Assembly: GCF_012935325.2 (NCBI RefSeq)
Contig: NZ_JABBYG020000002.1
Location: 659,358 to 723,357 of the forward strand
Direction: 5' to 3'
Source: Paenibacillus sp. PL91
GTDB taxonomy: Bacteria; Bacillota; Bacilli; Paenibacillales; Paenibacillaceae
DNA: 64,000 nucleotides
Made by a program: the position numbers and the translations under genes. Shown here in pieces: positions 7,867 to 15,762 of this stretch; the stretch's first letter is position 1, and every line of letters begins with the position of its first letter. The notes below the pieces were generated by a model. The model was not told the origin of the DNA. It made no database searches and was given only the letters and a program-made list of their open reading frames with translations.

Positions 7867-9951
7867 TTAAACTGCGCAGCTCGTGCATTCCTCAACAGAA
7901 AGCCGCTTCGTTCTGGTGTAATAGAGCGATTTAAGCCCTTTTTGCGCAGCATAGACATAGAACCGCGCCAGCTCGCGTGTCGTTACATTGCTATTTACAT
8001 GCAGGACGGACGAAATACCTTGGTCAACGTGCTGCTGAATTTCTGCAATTAGGTCAATCAGCTTGAACTGATCAATATTGTAAGCCGATTTGTAATAGAA
8101 GTAGTTGTCTTGCGACAAGTACGGCATTGGGTAATATGTTGTTGAGTTCGCGTATGTGCGCGTCTCGATATGCTCAACGATCGGCATAACGCTCGAAGTC
8201 GCATTTTGGATGTACGAAATACTTTGTGTCGGCGCAATCGCCAGACGGTATGCGTGGTATAGGCCGTGCTTTTGCACTTTCGCTTTCAGCTCTGCCCAAT
8301 CCTCAGGCGATGGAATTTCCATGCCTTCGAACAATTCTTTCACTCTGTCCGTTTTTGGACGGAAGTCGTTCTCTACATAACGAGTGAAATAAGTACCTTT
8401 AGCATATTCGGAACGATCAAAATCTTTGAATGTAATGCCGCGTTCTTTCGCGATCTCCATACTTTGCTCAATGGAGTAGTAGTTCATCATCATGAAAAAT
8501 ACGCCGGCAAAATCCTTCGCTTCTTCACTTTCGTAAGCGATTTTGTTTTTGGCTAGGTAGCCGTTCAGGTTCATCGCGCCAAGTCCGACAGAGTGAAGCT
8601 CTTCATTCGCTTTGCGAACGCCCGGAGCATTGTCGATATTGGACAAATCGCTGACAGTCGTCAAGGCTTCGATTCCAACGTGAACCGATTCCTTCACTTT
8701 TTTGTGCTCCATCACGTTAACGATGTTAAGTGAAGCGAGGTTGCAGCTAATATCGCGCTGAATAACATCCTCGTAGCCATAATCTTTAATTTCCGAAGTC
8801 TCCTGCAGCTGGAAGATTTCTGTGCACAGGTTGGACATTTTAATAGAGCCAATATCCTTCAAAGCATGAATGCTGTTGGCATTGGATTTATTCATGATGT
8901 ATGGGTAGCCGGATTCTAGCTGAATCGAGGCGATCTTTGTCAGCATGTCGCGTGCGTTCATAACTTTCTTCTTCGTTACGAGCTCGTTAGCGAGCAATTC
9001 CTCGTACATCTCATCCATATCCATATCATCGAGATGCTTGCCGTAAGCTTTTTGAACCGAATGCGGTCCAAATACGAAGAGCGGCTTGTTTTGAGCAGCT
9101 AGCTCATAAAATTTATTTGGAATTATAAGCCCGATGGACAACGTTTTGATACGTGCCTTCTCGTCGGCGTTAATTTTTTTGCAATCAAGGAACTCGATAA
9201 TGTCCCAGCCGAAAATATTGTAATAGCCGGCTCCCGAGCCTTTGCGTTGTCCCATTTGATCTGCGTAGGAGAAAGCATCCTCCATCAGCTTCAGCACGGG
9301 CATAATGCCTTTTGCTGCGCCTTCAACGCCTTTGATCGGTTCACCGCGTCCACGAAGCTTCGATAGGTTAACAGCAACGCCGCCGCCGATTTTGGAAAGC
9401 TGCATGCATGTGCCTAATACGTAGTTAATCGAATTAAGAGAGTCGTCCATTTCGAGCAGGAAGCATGAAACCATTTCGCCGCGGCGGCTCTTGCCCGCGT
9501 TCAGGAAGGTTGGTGTAGCTGGCTGCAAGCGTTGGTCGATCATCGCTTCGGCTATACGGAGTGCTTTGGCTGCATCTCCTTCGCCAAGATGCAACGCTAC
9601 AATGGATACCCGATCGGAGTATTGCTCCAAGTATTGCGCTTTGTTGTTAGTTTTCATCGCATAGTCCTTATAGAACTTCGATGCTGCCATATACGATTGG
9701 AATTCAAAGCCACTGTTCGCCGTTAGCGTGAATACAGCCTCAACCTGCTCGTATGTATACTTTTCGAATACATTATCGTAATAATCGTTCTCGATTAAGT
9801 AATCTAGCTTGTGACGAAGGGAGTCGAACTTTACGCTCTTCTCAGCTACTTCTTCCATAAATGCGGCAACAGCCTCTTTATCTTTATCTAGCTGGTAAAA
9901 TCCGTCTGCTCCGCGCTGCATTAACTCGTTATTTAGTTCAATATGCTTCAA
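7867..9951 (-). CDS. nrdE: Class Ib ribonucleotide reductase, alpha subunit NrdE
   Basis: 694 residues starting at a TTG (9951) preceded by AAAGGGTG. This start makes the N-terminus KHIELNNELMQRGADGFYQ align with known NrdE proteins; a longer frame to 10008 would lie inside nrdI. Active-site regions are visible: GEMVSCFLLEMDDSLNS, SNLCTEIFQ, DISCNLASLNI, APTQSISYIQNATSSVMP and the C-terminal ECTSC cysteine pair that passes reducing equivalents from NrdH or thioredoxin. It catalyses reduction of ribonucleoside diphosphates in the cytoplasm with NrdF. It overlaps nrdI by 14 bp. No nrdH gene is seen nearby. Confidence 0.95.
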   Translation of the reverse strand: MKHIELNNELMQRGADGFYQLDKDKEAVAAFMEEVAEKSVKFDSLRHKLDYLIENDYYDNVFEKYTYEQVEAVFTLTANSGFEFQSYMAASKFYKDYAMKTNNKAQYLEQYSDRVSIVALHLGEGDAAKALRIAEAMIDQRLQPATPTFLNAGKSRRGEMVSCFLLEMDDSLNSINYVLGTCMQLSKIGGGVAVNLSKLRGRGEPIKGVEGAAKGIMPVLKLMEDAFSYADQMGQRKGSGAGYYNIFGWDIIEFLDCKKINADEKARIKTLSIGLIIPNKFYELAAQNKPLFVFGPHSVQKAYGKHLDDMDMDEMYEELLANELVTKKKVMNARDMLTKIASIQLESGYPYIMNKSNANSIHALKDIGSIKMSNLCTEIFQLQETSEIKDYGYEDVIQRDISCNLASLNIVNVMEHKKVKESVHVGIEALTTVSDLSNIDNAPGVRKANEELHSVGLGAMNLNGYLAKNKIAYESEEAKDFAGVFFMMMNYYSIEQSMEIAKERGITFKDFDRSEYAKGTYFTRYVENDFRPKTDRVKELFEGMEIPSPEDWAELKAKVQKHGLYHAYRLAIAPTQSISYIQNATSSVMPIVEHIETRTYANSTTYYPMPYLSQDNYFYYKSAYNIDQFKLIDLIAEIQQHVDQGISSVLHVNSNVTTRELARFYVYAAQKGLKSLYYTRTKRLSVEECTSCAV

Positions 9952-10297
9952 TGGTTCGCACCCTTTCGACAAAATGTTGCGTATCTTGATTCGTACCTGA
10001 TAACTCAAACTTCAAAATAACGGGAACATCGTACTTCTGCGAGATCGTGTCCGCGCTTTTTGCGAAGCCGGCACCCCAGTTGCGGTTGCCGCTTGCGGAA
10101 ACGCCGCGGAGCATTTCGGAGTTGGTTTCTAGAAACGAAGATACCTTCTCCGGAACTTGTCCGAACCCCGTTGTGTACGTGACCAGCACGAACGGCTCGT
10201 CCACTTCATCCTTCTCATCGATAGGCACTGCCCGCATATTCAGTTTTTTGATGAAACGCTTGACATTGCCTGTTTTGGAATCATAGACGACTAGCAT
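9938..10297 (-). CDS. nrdI: NrdI flavodoxin-like protein for NrdF cofactor assembly
   Basis: 119 residues. Flavodoxin-like start LVVYDSKTGNVKRFIKKL; VTYTTGFGQVPEKVSSFL; and SGNRNWGAGFAKSAD around 69-83, a NrdI signature near the FMN. NrdI supplies the oxidant needed to build the dimanganese-tyrosyl cofactor of NrdF. It is the first gene of the nrdIEF operon, downstream of a promoter with tandem NrdR-type boxes. Confidence 0.93.
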   Translation of the reverse strand: MLVVYDSKTGNVKRFIKKLNMRAVPIDEKDEVDEPFVLVTYTTGFGQVPEKVSSFLETNSEMLRGVSASGNRNWGAGFAKSADTISQKYDVPVILKFELSGTNQDTQHFVERVRTIEAY

Positions 10298-10410
10298 AAC
10301 ACGTTCGCTCCCCTACTGAAATTAAGCAATTAAAAAGTGCGTCTGACTAGTATTTTCGTCAGCTGCGCATGTTCATGATTTACAAAGGTCTAATCATTAA
10401 AGGCACTCTT

Positions 10411-10467
10411 CTACATCAATATGTAGTTTGTGTTTTTGATTCTACATCAATATATAGGAGTAGTCAA
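10411..10467 (-). promoter_or_regulatory. nrdI promoter with two tandem NrdR-type boxes
   Basis: Reading the minus strand: -35 TTGACT (10467-10462), 17-bp spacer, -10 TAGAAT (10444-10439). Two nearly identical 16-bp palindromic boxes lie at 10442-10457 (CTACATCAATATATAG) and 10411-10426 (CTACATCAATATGTAG), 31 bp apart start to start, or about three helical turns. One box covers the spacer and -10, the other the expected start region. NrdR, the ATP/dATP-sensing repressor of RNR genes, is known to bind tandem 16-bp boxes at this spacing. Confidence 0.75.
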
Positions 10468-10575
10468 TGAAAATTATGGAGAAAATATTAATCTATTTTT
10501 TTGACGCACTCGACTATTTTAACAGATGAGGATATGATGGGATAGTGACATTTTATTGCTATTTTGGAGGCCCAG

Positions 10576-10797
10576 ATGAACCCAAAAACTACCGCAGAAC
10601 AAATGCGAGAATCCATCGAAAAACTGTTCGAAGATGCCGGATATACGGTGCCTGAGCTGCTAATCTACATCGAAAAATTAGAAAAAGACCAGGAACAAAT
10701 GAGCCAAACGATCAAAAAAATGAAGCTCGAATCCATCCGTAAAGCGTCAGCTGAAGCAGGAATGAACAGCCGATTGAAGGATGCCCTTCGCGAATAA
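10576..10797 (+). CDS. Small coiled-coil protein of unknown function
   Basis: 73 residues, a rare plus-strand gene in this part of the window. The ATG at 10576 lies five bases after GGAGG. The sequence is highly charged and almost entirely helical: EQMRESIEKLFEDAGYTVP, then LLIYIEKLEKDQEQMSQTI with heptad spacing, which suggests a short coiled coil. No membrane span or signal peptide. It is divergent from nrdI. I do not recognise the family. Confidence 0.6.
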   Translation: MNPKTTAEQMRESIEKLFEDAGYTVPELLIYIEKLEKDQEQMSQTIKKMKLESIRKASAEAGMNSRLKDALRE

Positions 10798-11173
10798 ATA
10801 AGGCTGCGAGACACAACATCTAGACATTTGCAAGCAGCTGCACCCCCTGAATCAATAGCACTTCTCGTTCACCAAAGCTCCGCTGATAAAATATTACAAT
10901 CAGATCATGAATCGACACCATTCGACTCTAGCACCACATATAGAAGCGAGCGATCATGTTGCTTCTAGCGCACATTCGCCTCTTATACCACAAGATTTAG
11001 TTACCATAGCTGAACAAATACGCCGCACAACAGCTTTTGGGCTTCACTCATGCGCCGTTTCTACTCTGTAAGCACATATAGGTGCTTACAGACCACTAAG
11101 CCGTACCACCAAAAAAGGGCGCCCCCTAAAGTCTTATCAGACCTTATTTGACACCCTTTACTATTCATTTTTG
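10798..11173. other. 376-bp intergenic region with a hairpin and possible mobile-element remnant
   Basis: A perfect 9-bp hairpin (TGTAAGCAC / GTGCTTACA) lies at 11067-11090 without a T-run. At 11116-11162 an AAAAGGGCGCCCCC... stretch and a ...TTGACACCCTTTA end face each other like degenerate inverted ends. A 54-codon plus frame (10907-11071) has no ribosome-binding site and is not called. Confidence 0.45.
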
Positions 11174-11941
11174 TTATTTGACAGCTGCGAAGAACAGACG
11201 CTCCGATTCGCTGTTTGGCGGCTGCAGCTCGAAATCGGCGTAGCGGTCGACCGTTTGAAAGCCTGCTCGGCGCAGCGCGGACTCGATCCATCCTGGATCG
11301 TATGCGCGCTGCACATGCGATTCCTCAAAACGGTAAAACTTCGAATCGAGATCGCGAGAGAAAATCGTTAGATGATGCTCGATCTCGCAGCGCTCCTCCT
11401 CGAAATCGCATGTCCAAATATAAGCGACATCCCGTTCATCAAGCACGAATGGCTGCTCCTCCGCATATCGGATCAGCTGCTTGGGAGGATGCATGTCGAA
11501 CAGAAATGTCCCTCCGTTTCGAAGGCCTGCGAAGGTGGCACGGAAGGCAGCTTCAATATCAGCTTCCTCCGTCAAGTAGTTCAAGCAATCGCAAAATGAA
11601 ATGACCGCATCCACGGGCTCCTGGAGCTCCCACTCGCGCATGTCCTGTTGCAGCCACCGGATGGAGCCCGAACGCGGTCTTGTGACCAGCTGAGGCGTCT
11701 CATCCCACTTGCTGCGGGCGACGGTAAGCATGTCTGAGGAAAGGTCGATCCCATAGACCTGAAAGCCTGAGCGGGCAAGCGGAATAGATATGCTCCCGGT
11801 ACCGCAGCCAAGATCAACGACCGTCGATGGCATGCCGTAACGCGACCAGCTTGCTCTAGCAAAGCCAAGCCACTCCGCATAGGGCATGTCCTCCATAAGC
11901 TGATCGTAGACCGTTGCAAACTGTCCGTATGAGCGTGTCAT
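11174..11941 (-). CDS. yqeM: YqeM-type SAM-dependent methyltransferase
   Basis: 255 residues, Rossmann-fold class I methyltransferase. SAM-binding motif I VVDLGCGTGSISIPLA is at about 41-56, the acidic GIDLSSDML follows, and motif IV region DAVISFCDCLNYL is at about 112-124. As the last gene of the yqeG-yqeM operon it corresponds to B. subtilis YqeM, whose substrate is not established. Its ATG overlaps the stop of the CvfB-type gene by 4 bp, indicating coupled translation. Confidence 0.87.
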   Translation of the reverse strand: MTRSYGQFATVYDQLMEDMPYAEWLGFARASWSRYGMPSTVVDLGCGTGSISIPLARSGFQVYGIDLSSDMLTVARSKWDETPQLVTRPRSGSIRWLQQDMREWELQEPVDAVISFCDCLNYLTEEADIEAAFRATFAGLRNGGTFLFDMHPPKQLIRYAEEQPFVLDERDVAYIWTCDFEEERCEIEHHLTIFSRDLDSKFYRFEESHVQRAYDPGWIESALRRAGFQTVDRYADFELQPPNSESERLFFAAVK

Positions 11942-12894
11942 TGCTGATCAGCTCCTTCAGAATCGGAGCCTTGCGCCTGCGTCTCAGCAGATTGCCCTGC
12001 TGCATCCGCAGCCGGCTCTACAGCCAAATACGTCCAGCTGCCCTTCTGAGTAACTAGCCTTTCTCTCATCAGCTTGCCCAGAGCACGTTTGAATGCGCCC
12101 TTGCTTATGCCGAATTTTTGTTTAATAATGTCGGCATCCGTCTGATCAGAGTATGGCATTCCTCCGCCTGGTCTTTCCTTAATAAAGGCAAGAATGCGAT
12201 CGGCATCCTCTACTCTTCCAATTTCCTTGCGCTGCGCCATCGAGAGATTGGCTCTGCCGTCTTCCCGAATGAACGTTACGCGTGCGCTCACGCGTTCGCC
12301 AAGCCGCAGCGGTCTGATCCGTTCGGCGCTTGGAATAAGCCCGTAAACGCCAAACCCTACAACGCCTCCGTCAATGATGACGAATGAGCCAAGCTGGAGC
12401 GTTTTCGTTACCCAGCCCTCGACCCATTGGTTGTTCCAGCTCTCTGGCGCTGGGAATACGAGCTCCGAGAGCTCTTCCTTAAAGGCGATTTTGGCGACTA
12501 GTCTTCCGATTTTGTCATGCTTCATCACGACAAACACTTCGTCTCCTGGAAGCGGTCTGTATTCAATGCTCTCGGGCAGCTCTGAAAGCGGCAGCAGCAA
12601 TTGTCTGCCTAAGCCCATTTCCAGAAAGCATCCAAGCCTTGGGTGAACGTCCGCAACCTTCAACCGGGCGAGCTCGCCAAGCTGAAGAAGCGGTTTCTTC
12701 ATCGTAGCGGCCAAGCGGTCCTCCGAGTCATAGAATAGAAAAGCTTCCACATCGTCGCCGATTTTTGGCTTGGAGCCCACAAGCTCGGTATAATGCATAA
12801 GCACATCCGATTCCCCATCGCTAAGGAAATAGCCGTAGGGCGACACTTCGCGTGCCACCCTTAACATTTGTGTTGTTCCAGCTACAAAGCTCAT
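11938..12894 (-). CDS. CvfB-type S1-domain RNA-binding protein
   Basis: 318 residues from the ATG at 12894, which overlaps the rsfS stop (12891-12894) and follows GGAG. The layout is the CvfB family's: several OB/S1-like domains (LVAREVSPYGYFLSDGE near the start, VEGWVTKTLQLGSFVIIDGG in the middle, GERVSARVTFIREDGRANLS later) and a C-terminal winged helix (MPYSDQTDADIIKQKFGISK). In Staphylococcus the family influences virulence gene expression by binding RNA. Its place between rsfS and yqeM is unusual. The last 30 residues are a low-complexity tail. Confidence 0.85.
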   Translation of the reverse strand: MSFVAGTTQMLRVAREVSPYGYFLSDGESDVLMHYTELVGSKPKIGDDVEAFLFYDSEDRLAATMKKPLLQLGELARLKVADVHPRLGCFLEMGLGRQLLLPLSELPESIEYRPLPGDEVFVVMKHDKIGRLVAKIAFKEELSELVFPAPESWNNQWVEGWVTKTLQLGSFVIIDGGVVGFGVYGLIPSAERIRPLRLGERVSARVTFIREDGRANLSMAQRKEIGRVEDADRILAFIKERPGGGMPYSDQTDADIIKQKFGISKGAFKRALGKLMRERLVTQKGSWTYLAVEPAADAAGQSAETQAQGSDSEGADQQ

Positions 12895-13238
12895 GCGAAC
12901 TCCACAACCTTCGCATCGGACCATAGACGCTCAATGTTATAGTATTCACGCTCATCGCGGTGGAATACGTGAACGATAACATCACCAAGATCGATTAACA
13001 CCCATCTTGCTGAATCCATGCCTTCAATACCGCGAATCCGATTGCCGTTTTTTTCTGCTTGCTTGCGAATTTCAGTTGCGATTGCCTGCACCTGCGTGTC
13101 CGAGTTACCGCTGCAGATAACGAAATAATCCGCCACCAAGGAAATTTCCTTTAAATTCAAAGCAACGACCCTTACCGCTTTTTTGTCTTCCGCTGCTGCG
13201 ACCGTAATTTGTAGCAATTCATCCGAATGTAACGCCAT
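12891..13238 (-). CDS. rsfS: Ribosome silencing factor RsfS
   Basis: 115 residues, full length for RsfS/YqeL. Motifs: AAEDKKAVRVVALNLKE, ADYFVICSGNSDTQVQAIA, and WVLIDLGDVIVHVFHRDERE followed by YYNIERLW. The protein binds uL14 on the large ribosomal subunit and blocks joining with the small subunit under nutrient limitation. It lies in the conserved yqe operon between yqeK and the CvfB-type gene. Confidence 0.95.
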   Translation of the reverse strand: MALHSDELLQITVAAAEDKKAVRVVALNLKEISLVADYFVICSGNSDTQVQAIATEIRKQAEKNGNRIRGIEGMDSARWVLIDLGDVIVHVFHRDEREYYNIERLWSDAKVVEFA

Positions 13239-13264
13239 AGCTCAGCCTCCTGTTATTTTCTATA

Positions 13265-13819
13265 TTATTCCAATAATCCGTTCCGTGCTTCTATCGTTAG
13301 CGGAAATATACGTTTTCCCTTTTCTAATAAGAAAGTAATAGTAGAGTTGAATCCTGCTACCAAAGCTTTATTCAAATCCTGCTCGCTTAACTCGCGAATG
13401 ACTGCTACTCCGGGAAAATCCCGTCCAGGCTCCATATAGTCAGCCAGACAAACGATTTTCTCAAGCTTCGACATTCCGCGGCGCCCAGAGGTATGGTAGC
13501 GAATCGCATCCAGCACCTCTGCATCCGTTACGCCATATTCATGCTCGGTCACCCAAGCTCCGACAGGCGCATGCCATAGCTCTTTATCATAATCGAGCAG
13601 CACGGACGGCAATTGCTGATCGCGAATGACCTGCTCCATCCGTTCGACTTTCCAATATTTAGCCACATCATGCAAAATGGCAGCCAGCTCAGAGCGAACC
13701 GGGTCCTCGCCGTATCTATTGGCCAAAATGACCGCAGTTTCCATAACGCCTTGCGTATGAAGCCATCTCCGCTCTGGCATTTCCGCCTTCACCTTAGCGA
13801 TCATTTGCTCACGATTCAT
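13265..13819 (-). CDS. yqeK: YqeK HD-domain diadenosine tetraphosphate hydrolase
   Basis: 184 residues of HD phosphohydrolase type: RWLHTQGVMETAVILA supplies the first histidine, AAILHDVAKYW the HD pair, HAPVGAWVTEHEYGV and IRYHTSGRRGM further metal ligands. YqeK proteins hydrolyse Ap4A and related dinucleotides symmetrically, with iron or cobalt-type metals. The ATG at 13819 overlaps the end of nadD by 11 bp. Position and motifs agree with the classic nadD-yqeK-rsfS order. Confidence 0.92.
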   Translation of the reverse strand: MNREQMIAKVKAEMPERRWLHTQGVMETAVILANRYGEDPVRSELAAILHDVAKYWKVERMEQVIRDQQLPSVLLDYDKELWHAPVGAWVTEHEYGVTDAEVLDAIRYHTSGRRGMSKLEKIVCLADYMEPGRDFPGVAVIRELSEQDLNKALVAGFNSTITFLLEKGKRIFPLTIEARNGLLE

Positions 13820-14399
13820 ACAGGTTGTACCTCCTCATGTAGCTGTTCACCGAATCCGGCACTAAATATTGAACGGACTGCCCAGCATTCGCCATGCTTC
13901 TAATCGCAGTAGACGAAATATCGATTCCAGGCATTTGAATCAGCGTCATTCGCTCCTTCAAAAAGCCTGGCAGCGCATCAATCGCGATGGGTTCGCCTGG
14001 ACGCTCTAATCCGATAAATGTGATTTGGGCCGCGAGCTGCTCAATCTGATACCATTGCGGGAGATCATTAACCCGGTCTGAACCAATGATGTAGCAAAAT
14101 GAATCGCTCGGATAGAGCCTCCGCAGCTCCATCACCGTATCATAGGAATAGCTTACTCCGCCGCGCAGCAATTCAATGTCGAGCGCGCGGAACGAAGCAT
14201 TGCTTTCGATTGCCCCGCATACCATCTCGAAACGCCGCTGTCCGCTAACGCCCGGTTCATTCGCTTTGAGCGGAGGACCGTAAGACGGAATGAACCATAC
14301 CTCATGCAGGCCGCATTGCTCGCGCGCCGTTTCCGCCGCGATCAAATGACCGATATGGATGGGATCGAAGGTTCCGCCCATAATACCAATCTTACTCAC
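13809..14399 (-). CDS. nadD: Nicotinate-nucleotide adenylyltransferase
   Basis: 196 residues, standard NadD. The start is a GTG at 14399 with GGAGGAGT upstream. GGTFDPIHIGHLIAAE holds the (T/H)xGH nucleotidyl-transfer motif, and IDISSTAIRSM is the ISSTxxR motif near the C-terminus. It adenylates nicotinate mononucleotide to deamido-NAD in NAD synthesis. It lies about 95 bp after yhbY and overlaps yqeK by 11 bp. Confidence 0.95.
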   Translation of the reverse strand: MSKIGIMGGTFDPIHIGHLIAAETAREQCGLHEVWFIPSYGPPLKANEPGVSGQRRFEMVCGAIESNASFRALDIELLRGGVSYSYDTVMELRRLYPSDSFCYIIGSDRVNDLPQWYQIEQLAAQITFIGLERPGEPIAIDALPGFLKERMTLIQMPGIDISSTAIRSMANAGQSVQYLVPDSVNSYMRRYNLYES

Positions 14400-14495
14400 T
14401 AGTCGAACTCCTCCTTACATCAACCATAAAAAGGCAAACCTGAAGCCGCTCCGAAAGATAGTATGCCCTTTTTCCCATCCTTTGATTGTTAACGA

Positions 14496-14801
14496 TTATC
14501 TGCGTGCTGCGCTAGGAAGCTCGATTTGCTTGTTGTCCTTGGATTCCTTGTAGAGGACAATTGTCTTGCCGATTACTTGTACCAGTTCTGCACCGGCTGC
14601 TGCTGCGACCTCTGCGCCGATTTCCCTCGGATCGTCCAAGCAATTGTTGAGCACGGAAACTTTAATAAGCTCCCGCGATTCGATTGCCTCTTCGATATGA
14701 CGGACGAGGTGATCGTTCGTGCCGCCTTTGCCCACTTGAAAAATAGGCGTCAAATGGTGCGCGAGCGATCTTAAATAACGTTTTTGTTTACCTGTAAGCA
14801 T
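14496..14801 (-). CDS. yhbY: YhbY/YqeI CRM-domain ribosome assembly protein
   Basis: 101 residues forming one CRM RNA-binding domain: LTGKQKRYLRSLAHHLTPIF, the VGKGGTND loop that contacts RNA, IKVSVLNNC, and VQVIGKTIVLYKES. The family associates with precursors of the large ribosomal subunit. Its place between aroE and nadD is the same as for yqeI in B. subtilis. Confidence 0.95.
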   Translation of the reverse strand: MLTGKQKRYLRSLAHHLTPIFQVGKGGTNDHLVRHIEEAIESRELIKVSVLNNCLDDPREIGAEVAAAAGAELVQVIGKTIVLYKESKDNKQIELPSAARR

Positions 14802-14864
14802 GTATGTGTTCCTTCTTTCATCTCAATAATTCGTCTGTTTTTTTTGCCATTATGAATAAGCTTG

Positions 14865-15734
14865 TCAGCTTTGCAGCGCGGCCAGTACAGTATCACGCAT
14901 CGCGGTGGCCGGAGCAGGCTGTCCGGTCCAATATTCAAAGGCGTATGCACCCTGATAGATGAACATGCCTAAGCCGCCGTGAATACGGCAGCCGCGCTGC
15001 TCCGCTTGCTCTAAAAACGTTGTTTTTAGAGGATTATAAATTAAATCGCTTGCAACCGCACCTGGCCTCAGCCAGGCTGCATCGATCGGCGTCTCGCCCG
15101 TTTTCGGGAACATTCCCACGGATGTCGTGTTTATGACGATGTCCGCCTGCCCGCAGGCAGCTTGCAGCTGTTCATTCGAGATGGCTTCGATATCCGCGAT
15201 GTCTTGGAAGGCCAAAGCGAGCTCACGGGCACGATCTACGGAACGATTGGCGATTGTGATGCGCGAAGGACTCTCGCTCGTTAAGGCATACACAATTCCA
15301 CGAGCCGCGCCGCCTGCGCCAATGACGACGATTCGCTTCCCTGCAAGCTCATGCTCCGCTTCTTCCTTCAGCGAGCGCACATAGCCGATGCCATCCGTAT
15401 TGTAGCCGATGAGCCGTCCAGCATCGTTCACAATCGTATTGACTGCACCGATCGCGAGCGCCCCTTCGTCAATTTCGTCCAAAACGGACATAATGTCAAG
15501 CTTGTGCGGAATCGTAACGTTGACGCCGCGAATGCCCATAGCGCGCACGCCTGCGGCAAAATCCGCTATACGATCGCTCGTTACGTGAAAAGCCGCATAC
15601 ACGCCGTTAATTCCCGTTTCCCGAAAGGCACGGTTCATCATGATCGGCGACTTTGAATGGCGAATCGGGTCGCCGATTACGCCATACAAAACGGTATTGC
15701 TGTCAATCCGGTTTCCTGCGCCCATACTCGTCAC
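14865..15734 (-). CDS. aroE: Shikimate dehydrogenase
   Basis: 289 residues from a GTG at 15734 that follows GGAAGGGGA seven bases upstream; a TTG at 15758 is in frame but has no ribosome-binding site. Motifs: GDPIRHSKSPIMMNRAF for shikimate binding, NVTIPHKLDIM with the catalytic lysine, GAGGAARGIVYAL for NADP binding, NTTSVGM, and the closing GAYAFEYWTG. It reduces 3-dehydroshikimate to shikimate. It lies between yqeH and yhbY as in Bacillus. Confidence 0.94.
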   Translation of the reverse strand: MTSMGAGNRIDSNTVLYGVIGDPIRHSKSPIMMNRAFRETGINGVYAAFHVTSDRIADFAAGVRAMGIRGVNVTIPHKLDIMSVLDEIDEGALAIGAVNTIVNDAGRLIGYNTDGIGYVRSLKEEAEHELAGKRIVVIGAGGAARGIVYALTSESPSRITIANRSVDRARELALAFQDIADIEAISNEQLQAACGQADIVINTTSVGMFPKTGETPIDAAWLRPGAVASDLIYNPLKTTFLEQAEQRGCRIHGGLGMFIYQGAYAFEYWTGQPAPATAMRDTVLAALQS

Positions 15735-15762
15735 AGCGAATTCCCCTTCCAAAGCCAAATCT

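Noticed and set aside
9949..10008. Longer nrdE start at 10008
   Set aside because: The extra residues overlap nrdI and do not match NrdE proteins; the TTG at 9951 has a ribosome-binding site and the correct N-terminus.
10907..11071. 54-codon plus-strand frame after the coiled-coil gene
   Set aside because: No ribosome-binding site, no recognisable composition, and it ends in a hairpin; not called.
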